From: Spirochaetales bacterium
GTDB taxonomy: Bacteria; Spirochaetota; Spirochaetia; DSM-16054; Sediminispirochaetaceae
NCBI GenBank assembly: GCA_021767325.1
Contig: JAASTM010000144.1
Location: 1 to 6,475, forward strand
Reading direction: 5' to 3'
DNA: 6,475 nt
Each line of letters opens with the position of its first letter. Positions within the stretch are counted from its first letter, which is position 1. Shown here in pieces: positions 1 through 5,078 of this stretch. Both the position numbers and the translations under genes were made by a program. The notes beneath the pieces were generated by a model. The model was not told the DNA's origin, ran no database searches, and was given only the letters and a program-made list of their open reading frames with translations.

Positions 1-48
1 ATTCTTAGTTTCTAAAATAACTTGCTTCGTGTCTTGTTGTGCACTCAT
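1..48 (-). CDS. N-terminal fragment of a leftward gene, possibly an ABC transporter ATP-binding protein
   Basis: Read leftward, an ATG at position 48 opens 16 codons, MSAQQDTKQVILETKN, and the frame is still open at the window edge. A good ribosome-binding sequence, AAAGGA, lies six bases upstream of the ATG (positions 60-55), so this is very likely a real gene start. The polar leader followed by VILETKN resembles the start of ABC transporter ATPases, where a short polar tail precedes a first strand of the type 'xLExxNLxKxF', but the Walker A motif would lie outside the window. The family is therefore inferred from very little sequence. The gene is divergent from the alkaline phosphatase and shares the gap at 49-330 with it. 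Confidence 0.6.
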   Translation of the reverse strand, partial: MSAQQDTKQVILETKN

Positions 49-82
49 CGCAGTTCCTTTTATTATTTCACAACAGAATACA

Positions 83-234
83 ACATGTCATGTGAGGGTA
101 AGCTTCACCTTACTCCAGCTGTAATCACATGTCAAGAATAACCGTCGCTACAAGCTGCAATTAGTCCAACTTTTCGGCCATATGTCCGAATATATAGTTA
201 ATTCCTTACACTGCAAGTAATATTTTTACATGTC
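83..234. repeat. Three copies of ACATGTC in the divergent promoter region
   Basis: The heptamer ACATGTC occurs at 83-89, 127-133 and 228-234. Each contains the palindrome ACATGT. The first two are flanked by further similar bases (ACATGTCATGTGA at 83-95 and TCACATGTCA at 125-134). The second overlaps the leftward TTGACA (135-130) and the third overlaps a rightward TTTACA (225-230), so a protein bound there could affect both genes. A regulatory role is inferred only from recurrence and position; chance in AT-rich DNA is not excluded. Confidence 0.3.
173..190. promoter_or_regulatory. Imperfect 18-bp dyad, candidate operator
   Basis: TTCGGCCATATGTCCGAA is an inverted repeat with sixteen of eighteen positions symmetric: arms TTCGG/CCGAA around a central CATATG, the only mismatched pair being C178/T185. 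It lies directly upstream of TATAGT (193-198), where a dimeric regulator could control a rightward promoter. It could also form a small RNA hairpin, but there is no T-tract, so it does not look like a terminator. The regulator cannot be identified from the sequence. Confidence 0.35.
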
Positions 235-318
235 TCTTATATAACTCTGATCATAAAAACATGCTGCCTTAATAACCCCCTAACCATCCAGACCTATACA
301 GAAACAAAACTATTATTG

Positions 319-324
319 AAGGAG
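319..324 (+). promoter_or_regulatory. Ribosome-binding site that fixes the phosphatase start
   Basis: AAGGAG lies six bases before the ATG at 331. The reading frame is open back to a TTG at 316, but that codon sits immediately before the AAGGAG and has no ribosome-binding sequence of its own. The ATG is therefore the real start. It also places the basic residues of the signal peptide directly at the N-terminus. Confidence 0.85.
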
Positions 325-330
325 AATGCA

Positions 331-1896
331 ATGAAATCAAACAAGCGTATCGTTTTGCTTCTTGTCGCAATTCTGATAGTTGTCCCTTGCATAGTATGGG
401 CCGGTGGACAGGCGGAAGTAGTTCAAGAAGGTAACTCATCCTCAGTAGAGAAACCTGCAAAGTATGTCTTCCTGTTCATCGGTGACGGAATGGGAATGCC
501 ACAGATCAATGCAGCCGAGCATTATTTAGCCGCAACCGCAGGTAAAAAGGCCGGGATACAGAAGCTCAGCTTCAGCGACTTTCCGGCGCAGGCGCTCACC
601 ACAACCTACGCCAATGACCGATTTATCACCGGATCGGCAGCTTCAGCTACTGCAATGGCAACAGGATACAAAACCAATATCGGCGTGATCTCAATGGATC
701 CAAGCAAAACCAGATCTTACCAAACCATTGCTGAAATGGCCAAGGAAGCGGGAATGAAGGTCGGTATCATTTCCAGCGTCTCTATCGATCATGCCACGCC
801 AGCCGCATTCTATGCTCATCAGCCGAGTCGAAATATGTACTATCAGATCGACCTCGACCTGGTAAACAGCGGCTTCGATTACTTCGGCGGTGGTGGAATG
901 CGCCAGAAAGGTCGTGAAGAAGGTCAGGCTGATGCGTATGCTGTAGCTGAACAGAACGGTTACAAGGTTGTGCGCAGCCGCGATGAGTTCCTGGCTCTTC
1001 GTCCCGGTTCCGGCAAAGTGCTCGCCTCTAACGAAGTTCTCAAAGGCGCAGCTTCCTTGCCCTACGAGCTCGATCGTGCTTCTGATGATATCTCACTCGC
1101 AGACTACACCGCTAAAGGCATCGAGTTACTCGATAACGAAAACGGTTTCTTTATGATGGTGGAGGGCGGAAAAATCGATTGGGCCTGTCATGCTAATGAT
1201 GCCGCTCCGGCAATCTACGATACGCTTGCTTTCGATGATGCTGTAAATAAAGCCCTTGATTTCTACGCCCAACACCCCGATGAAACCCTCATCGTAGTTA
1301 CCGGTGACCATGAATGTGGCGGGATGACCCTCGGTTTTGCCGGTTCAAAATATGAAACTGCTTTTGATCTAATCAGCAAACAGAAGAATTCTGCCACCGA
1401 TCACTTTGCCGATGAACTGCTGGCACAGTACCGAGACAGCGGCCGCGAGGTGAGCGAAGCGCAGTTGTTCGAGGTAGTTGAAGAACAATTCGGCCTGGTG
1501 AAGCTCAGCAGCAGGGAGCGAGCTTCCCTGGAAGCCAAGGCCAAGGCCGGAGATGCACAAGCCGAGGATGCCCTCAAACTGGCTTTGAACGACTATGAAC
1601 TGAATCAGATCCGGCGCGCCTTCGTCCGTAGTATGGGTGGCAAACTGGAACAATCTGCTAACGAGGAAACTTACCTGTTGTACGGCGGATACGATCCGCT
1701 GGCAGTTACACTGAGTCACATACTTAACCAGAAAGCCGGTATCGGTTGGACTTCATATAAGCACACCGGAGTGCCGGTGCCGACCTTTGCCCAGGGCTGC
1801 AGCAATGAGATATTCAATGGATACTATGACAACACCGATATCGCTAAAAAGATTATGCAAGTAATGCAAATTGATCAAAAAGTAGCTGTAAAATAA
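331..1896 (+). CDS. Exported alkaline phosphatase, PhoA family
   Basis: This 521-residue enzyme should hydrolyse phosphate monoesters outside the cytoplasmic membrane. A signal peptide has basic residues at 2-6, a hydrophobic core at about 7-22 and a likely signal peptidase I site at VWA-GG (24/25). Cys20 lies in the core, but no convincing lipobox follows. The metal and phosphate ligands known from E. coli PhoA are all visible: Asp52 in FIGDGMG, nucleophile Ser102 in TGSAASATA, Thr156 in DHATPAA, Arg167, Glu278, Asp283 and His287 in VEGGKIDWACH, Asp326-His327 in TGDHE, and His478 in KHTG. Three active-site neighbours differ from E. coli: the residue before the serine is Gly101 instead of Asp, His154 replaces Asp153, and Trp284 replaces Lys328. 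His or Trp at the latter two positions occurs in other PhoA-family enzymes. The stretch between His327 and His478 is about 110 residues longer than in E. coli and largely helical and charged. An intrinsic terminator follows, suggesting a single-gene transcript. Phosphate control is plausible but not shown. Confidence 0.95.
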   Translation: MKSNKRIVLLLVAILIVVPCIVWAGGQAEVVQEGNSSSVEKPAKYVFLFIGDGMGMPQINAAEHYLAATAGKKAGIQKLSFSDFPAQALTTTYANDRFITGSAASATAMATGYKTNIGVISMDPSKTRSYQTIAEMAKEAGMKVGIISSVSIDHATPAAFYAHQPSRNMYYQIDLDLVNSGFDYFGGGGMRQKGREEGQADAYAVAEQNGYKVVRSRDEFLALRPGSGKVLASNEVLKGAASLPYELDRASDDISLADYTAKGIELLDNENGFFMMVEGGKIDWACHANDAAPAIYDTLAFDDAVNKALDFYAQHPDETLIVVTGDHECGGMTLGFAGSKYETAFDLISKQKNSATDHFADELLAQYRDSGREVSEAQLFEVVEEQFGLVKLSSRERASLEAKAKAGDAQAEDALKLALNDYELNQIRRAFVRSMGGKLEQSANEETYLLYGGYDPLAVTLSHILNQKAGIGWTSYKHTGVPVPTFAQGCSNEIFNGYYDNTDIAKKIMQVMQIDQKVAVK

Positions 1897-1910
1897 GTAG
1901 CTTCTCTTAT

Positions 1911-1955
1911 GTTCGGCTGCCGCGGCATTGTTCACGGCAGCCGTACTTTATTTTT
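1911..1955 (+). terminator. Intrinsic terminator after the alkaline phosphatase gene
   Basis: The perfect 9-bp GC-rich stem CGGCTGCCG (1914-1922) / CGGCAGCCG (1935-1943) encloses a 12-base loop. Two more pairs (G1911-C1946, T1912-A1945) lie beyond one mismatch. A T-rich stretch runs to 1955. It starts 15 bases after the phosphatase stop codon and ends just before the ribosome-binding sequence of the next gene. The YibE/F gene may therefore depend on readthrough or on a promoter I cannot identify. Confidence 0.85.
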
Positions 1956-1956
1956 C

Positions 1957-1985
1957 AAAGGAGAAGAAGAGTGACACAATTTTGA
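1957..1985 (+). other. Strong ribosome-binding site and four-codon reading frame overlapping the YibE/F start
   Basis: AAAGGAG (1957-1963) is followed seven bases later by GTG (1971-1973), an ideal start arrangement. However, the GTG frame reads only MTQF before TGA (1983-1985). The long YibE/F frame is offset from it and has its first usable start, TTG, at 1982-1984, overlapping that stop as TTGA. Three readings are possible: a leader minicistron coupled to the TTG by reinitiation; a real one-base loss from the T-run at 1980-1983; or a sequencing error in that run. One extra T would give a continuous protein starting MTQFLKHNRREL with a perfect ribosome-binding site. Confidence 0.6.
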
Positions 1986-3175
1986 AGCATAATCGACGCG
2001 AACTCCTCTTTGTCGGCGTGAGCCTCATCTTCCTGATTATTCTGCTTTTGCTGCCAACCGGATTCGAAGAACTCATAGATACTAACGCTGAGCGGGTCCG
2101 GGCCCGGGTGATCTCCACCGACAATAGCGAAGTACAGCAGCTAGGAATAGTTAAAGTGGGCACTCAGATAGTGACGGTTGAGATTCTTAACGGCCGCTTC
2201 AAGGGGACCAAAACAACAGGGGTGAACGAGCTCATCGGCTCAATGGAACTGGATACGCTGTTTGCTTCCGGCGATAAGGCCCTGGTAACCCTGGACCTGG
2301 CAATGGACCGGCAAAAAATCATTGCAACCAACGTAATTGATCATTATCGGTTGAACATCGAACTGATCCTGTTTCTGCTGTTTTTTCTATTTTTACTGTT
2401 CTATGCCGGCTGGACCGGTATGAAAGCCTTTCTCTCCTTCATTATTACCGCTACCGCAATTTGGAAGCTTCTCTTGCCGGGCTTCCTCAAAGGGTACGAC
2501 CCGGTCCTTTTATCTCTGGGAATTGTCACACTCTTAACAGCATTTATCATTTTTCTCATCGGTGGCGTTTCCAAGAAAGGCTGGATTGCCTTCCTCGGCG
2601 CAGTCAGCGGCATACTGGTAACCGGATTGCTGAGCCTCGTGTTCGGCCGTCTGTTTCATATTCACGGTGCAGTCAAGCCCTTCTCAGAAACTCTGCTTTA
2701 TTCAGGGTTTCCACACCTGGATCTTTCTAAGATTTTTCTCTCCGGCATATTCTTGGCCTCATCAGGGGCAGTGATGGATATAGCCATGGACATCTCCGCA
2801 TCGATGAATGAAGTCAAGCAAAACCATCCAGAGATTGGAACCAAAGCGCTGATCTTCTCTGGATTAGCGGTCGGGCGCGTAGTAGTGGGCACTATGACCA
2901 CCACACTTCTGCTGGCCTACTCGGGCGGATTCACAGCCATGCTGATGGTCTTTATTGCTCAGGGAACTCCACTGGTAAATGTGCTTAATATAACTTATGT
3001 CTCAGCAGAAATTTTGCACACGCTGGTCGGAAGCTTCGGACTGGTACTGGTGGCCCCGCTTACTGCGACAGTCGGGGGGATACTCTATAACCAAGCTGAA
3101 AGCGTACAATCGACACAAATGCTAAAGGTCTCGCCCGCGGCAAAACGCTCCTATTCCCAAGCCGACTCGGAATAG
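1982..3175 (+). CDS. YibE/F-family multi-pass membrane protein
   Basis: This is a protein of 397 residues if started at the TTG, matching the YibE/F-like family (PF07907), whose molecular role is not established. One hydrophobic segment (about 7-25) is followed by a hydrophilic, strand-rich domain (about 26-122), which includes VNELIGS at 81-87 and probably lies outside the cytoplasm. About seven to eight further membrane segments follow (roughly 125-143, 150-169, 174-195, 201-225, 249-267, 288-313, 317-327 and 348-369). The most family-like stretches are SGAVMDIAMDIS (261-272) and GRVVVGTMTTTLLLAYSGG (298-316). The polar C-terminal tail (about 370-397) is probably in the cytoplasm. The true start is uncertain: upstream in-frame codons back to 1928 lie in the preceding terminator, and the best ribosome-binding site serves an out-of-frame GTG at 1971. 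The 3' end overlaps the convergent EAL gene by 25 bp. The genes on either side give no clear hint to its substrate. Confidence 0.88.
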   Translation: MKHNRRELLFVGVSLIFLIILLLLPTGFEELIDTNAERVRARVISTDNSEVQQLGIVKVGTQIVTVEILNGRFKGTKTTGVNELIGSMELDTLFASGDKALVTLDLAMDRQKIIATNVIDHYRLNIELILFLLFFLFLLFYAGWTGMKAFLSFIITATAIWKLLLPGFLKGYDPVLLSLGIVTLLTAFIIFLIGGVSKKGWIAFLGAVSGILVTGLLSLVFGRLFHIHGAVKPFSETLLYSGFPHLDLSKIFLSGIFLASSGAVMDIAMDISASMNEVKQNHPEIGTKALIFSGLAVGRVVVGTMTTTLLLAYSGGFTAMLMVFIAQGTPLVNVLNITYVSAEILHTLVGSFGLVLVAPLTATVGGILYNQAESVQSTQMLKVSPAAKRSYSQADSE

Positions 3176-3180
3176 GAGCG
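3146..3180. terminator. Perfect 12-bp inverted repeat spanning both convergent stop codons
   Basis: CGCTCCTATTCC (3146-3157) and GGAATAGGAGCG (3169-3180) are exact inverted copies around an 11-base loop. The rightward gene's TAG (3173-3175) lies in the right arm and the leftward gene's TAG (3153-3151) in the left arm. Read leftward, the stem is followed at once by TTTT (3145-3142), so it is a plausible terminator for the EAL gene. Read rightward there is no T-tract, so rightward termination by this element is less certain. Each strand reads the 5' arm in the same frame, so both proteins carry RSYS near the end and finish with Glu-stop. Confidence 0.75.
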
Positions 3181-5013
3181 CCGCTCGTACAGGTATCCGC
3201 TGGTTCTGCGGGCATAGTTGATCTCTTTGATCTTGCTCTTCAGCAGCGCAACACTCTGTCCCAGTTTCCCGGGATGGGGCGGTCGCAGAAAATTGTTATG
3301 ATTCACCACCGCGATACTCAGGGTAACCAATGGCACAAACTCCTGTTCACCTTTGCGGTTGCTCGAATAATAGCCGTTTTGCTCAACGTCTTTTGAATCA
3401 AAGAGTTCCCGTTTTCTAGTATCAAAATTGCGGCAGATCTCCGTAAAAAAATTCGTCCTCAGTTCTCCCTCGGATAAAAGTACAAAATCGTCGCCGCCGA
3501 TGTGGCCCAGGCGACACTCGATGGCGGTGGTCTGAATCTGTTCGGATAGGACATCCGCCAGCAGTTTGATCATCTCATCTCCAGCGGAGAATCCGTAATG
3601 GTCGTTGTACTCCTTGAAGCGGTCGAGGTCGATATAGGCAATGGTGTACTCCTCGCGATGCAGGAGGTCCTCCAGCCAGACATTGATAACCACGTTCCCT
3701 GGTAAAGAAGTGAGCGGATTTGCATTCGTGGCATATTTTACCTCTGTATCGAAGGCGCGTGATATAACCTTTTTCATAGTAATAGTGCCGACCAGTTTGC
3801 CTGTATTATCAACTACCACAACAGGATCATACAAATCCCTGTCCCCTCTGTTCATAGCAAGTTTACCGAGGATACGCATATCGGTATCTTCATTTACTAT
3901 CAGCATTTCCTGCTTTGCCAGTGCATCAATCTCCTTGCGTTGAAAAATGGCATAGCCGTAACGCCCCGAAAGATGCGAATAAAAACCCTGCCGGGTAACC
4001 AAGCCAATCGGTTTATCCGCATCATCGACCAGCACCACATGATTGATCGTATTTTGAGAGCGGAAAAAGTCGTCCAGTTGAGCTCCGTTTATCGAGTGTG
4101 GCTGAAATGTTGTGGGACGGGTAATCATCTTATAAATCGAAATATCGACGGCAAAACTCTTGCGAATATATTCATCCATCAATACCTGGAGGTTCTCACT
4201 AATATCTGGTGACAACGGCTGCGGTTCCGGTGCAGGCCGACCGATGTAATATCCCTGAGCATACCGAGCTCCAAGTCTATATGCTGTACGCAGCTCGTCG
4301 GCAGTCTCAACACCTTCGAGAAGAATAAAACTGCCTACCGTCTCGGCAAAATCGGATATCGATTTCACCAGATTCTGTTTATAGCTGCTACGGTGAATTC
4401 CGCGCACCAGCTCCTTATCAACCTTGAGTATATGCGGGGTAGTCGCCGCCAGAGTGATTAAACCGCTGTGCCCTGATCCAAAATCATCCAATGCTATCCG
4501 AAAACCCTGCTGTACGTAGTTACGAATTGTCTCCTCGAAGTGTGCGTAATCATCAACACTGGCGGTTTCAGTAATCTCTAAAACCAGGCGCTCTCCACTG
4601 ATGCCATAGTCCTTGAGCCGGTCCATGGAAAATCCTGACTGAAACTCCGGATTAGCGAAGGTCTCCGGGCTTATATTTATAAAGAAACTTGCCCTTGGAA
4701 AATCTGCTGTTGATGTGGCCACCTTTTTCAAGGCTGCAATTCGGCAGGCGTATTCTACCTCCCACTCGAGATTCCATTGCCTTGCTCTCTGAAACAATTC
4801 AGCCGGAGAGAAAAACGGCTCAACCCCTCTGGCCAACAGCTCATACCCGAACACCCGGCCGGTATACAAGTCGACAATCGGCTGACTGTAGCTGCAGATA
4901 CGGCCGCGATTGAGCATATCCACAAACTGCAGGTATTCGTCATCACAGGGATTACCGCCGAAATCGGAAGGATTGAGGTGCAGATCGAATCGCCTAAAAT
5001 TTGTCAAATACAT
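3151..5013 (-). CDS. EAL-CBS-CBS-GGDEF c-di-GMP signalling protein, probable phosphodiesterase
   Basis: This soluble 620-residue protein has no signal peptide or membrane segment. The N-terminal EAL domain (about 30-262) keeps the residues expected for c-di-GMP hydrolysis: Glu58 in YELLAR (ELL variant), Asn113 in NIS, Glu146 in EITE, Asp176-Asp177 in DDFGSG, Lys197 in KVDK, Glu233 in EGVET and Gln253 in AQGYYIGRP. Two CBS units (about 291-422) contain VVLVDDADKPIGLVT and VVVVDNTGKLVGTIT; such pairs commonly bind adenine nucleotides. The C-terminal GGDEF domain (about 430-600) has NPLTSLPGN, DLDRFK and NDHYG...GDE, but the signature is GGDDF (506-510) and the preceding RLGH (501-504) lacks the Asp of an RxxD inhibitory site. 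It may be a weak cyclase or a regulatory nucleotide-binding domain (inference). I chose the ATG at 5013, which has GAGGGG eight bases upstream. An in-frame GTG at 5034 lies in a hairpin loop without a ribosome-binding sequence. The gene lies downstream of the OmpA-like gene, beyond a hairpin. Confidence 0.93.
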   Translation of the reverse strand: MYLTNFRRFDLHLNPSDFGGNPCDDEYLQFVDMLNRGRICSYSQPIVDLYTGRVFGYELLARGVEPFFSPAELFQRARQWNLEWEVEYACRIAALKKVATSTADFPRASFFINISPETFANPEFQSGFSMDRLKDYGISGERLVLEITETASVDDYAHFEETIRNYVQQGFRIALDDFGSGHSGLITLAATTPHILKVDKELVRGIHRSSYKQNLVKSISDFAETVGSFILLEGVETADELRTAYRLGARYAQGYYIGRPAPEPQPLSPDISENLQVLMDEYIRKSFAVDISIYKMITRPTTFQPHSINGAQLDDFFRSQNTINHVVLVDDADKPIGLVTRQGFYSHLSGRYGYAIFQRKEIDALAKQEMLIVNEDTDMRILGKLAMNRGDRDLYDPVVVVDNTGKLVGTITMKKVISRAFDTEVKYATNANPLTSLPGNVVINVWLEDLLHREEYTIAYIDLDRFKEYNDHYGFSAGDEMIKLLADVLSEQIQTTAIECRLGHIGGDDFVLLSEGELRTNFFTEICRNFDTRKRELFDSKDVEQNGYYSSNRKGEQEFVPLVTLSIAVVNHNNFLRPPHPGKLGQSVALLKSKIKEINYARRTSGYLYERRSYSESAWE

Positions 5014-5018
5014 AAAAT

Positions 5019-5051
5019 AAGCCCCTCTACTCACAGAAAGTAAAGGGGCTT
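5019..5051 (-). terminator. Hairpin between the OmpA-like and EAL genes, overlapping the EAL ribosome-binding site
   Basis: AAGCCCCT (5019-5026) pairs with AGGGGCTT (5044-5051). After one mismatch, TACT (5028-5031) pairs with AGTA (5039-5042) around a seven-base loop. Read leftward, the hairpin starts 28 bases after the OmpA-like stop codon and is followed by the T-rich run ATTTTATG, so it is a good candidate terminator for that gene. The closing arm contains GAGGGG (5027-5022), the only plausible ribosome-binding sequence for the EAL gene's ATG at 5013. In readthrough RNA the hairpin would hide that site. A rightward reading also ends in TTTGTT, but no rightward gene needs it. Confidence 0.7.
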
Positions 5052-5078
5052 TGTTAAAATCAGATTAAAAGGCGTTGT

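Larger units (their letters stand above)
49..330. promoter_or_regulatory. Divergent AT-rich intergenic region with candidate promoters
   Basis: This gap separates two divergently transcribed genes and holds no convincing coding sequence. For the rightward gene, two hexamers match TATAAT at five of six bases: TATAGT at 193-198 and TATAAC at 240-245. Neither has a good -35 hexamer at 16-18 bases. For the leftward gene, a perfect TTGACA lies at 135-130 on the minus strand, but the hexamer 17 bases on (TAAGGT) is a poor -10; TATTCT nearer the gene is an alternative. A weak hairpin (GTAAG/CTTAC, 98-113) is also present. The weak -35 elements would fit activator-dependent promoters, as is usual for phosphatase genes, but no clear Pho box can be read. 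Confidence 0.45.

Noticed and set aside
206..230. PhoP/PhoB-type box formed by TTACA (206-210) and TTTACA (225-230)
   Set aside because: The spacing does not fit the roughly 11-base period of such boxes and no third copy is present between them; too weak to call.
316..330. TTG start for the alkaline phosphatase at 316
   Set aside because: It lies just before the AAGGAG that serves the ATG at 331, has no ribosome-binding sequence of its own, and would add an unneeded KENA segment before the signal peptide.
1369..1719. Minus-strand open frame of 116 codons within the phosphatase gene
   Set aside because: It is antisense to a clearly conserved enzyme, has no recognisable domain or ribosome-binding sequence, and is explained as a shadow of the real gene.
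1928..1981. YibE/F start at the TTG at 1928
   Set aside because: The codon lies in the loop of the preceding terminator and the following residues would be encoded by its stem and T-tract; the ribosome-binding sequence is downstream of it.
5014..5034. GTG at 5034 as the start of the EAL protein
   Set aside because: No ribosome-binding sequence precedes it, and it sits in the loop of the terminator-like hairpin. The ATG at 5013 has GAGGGG at good spacing.
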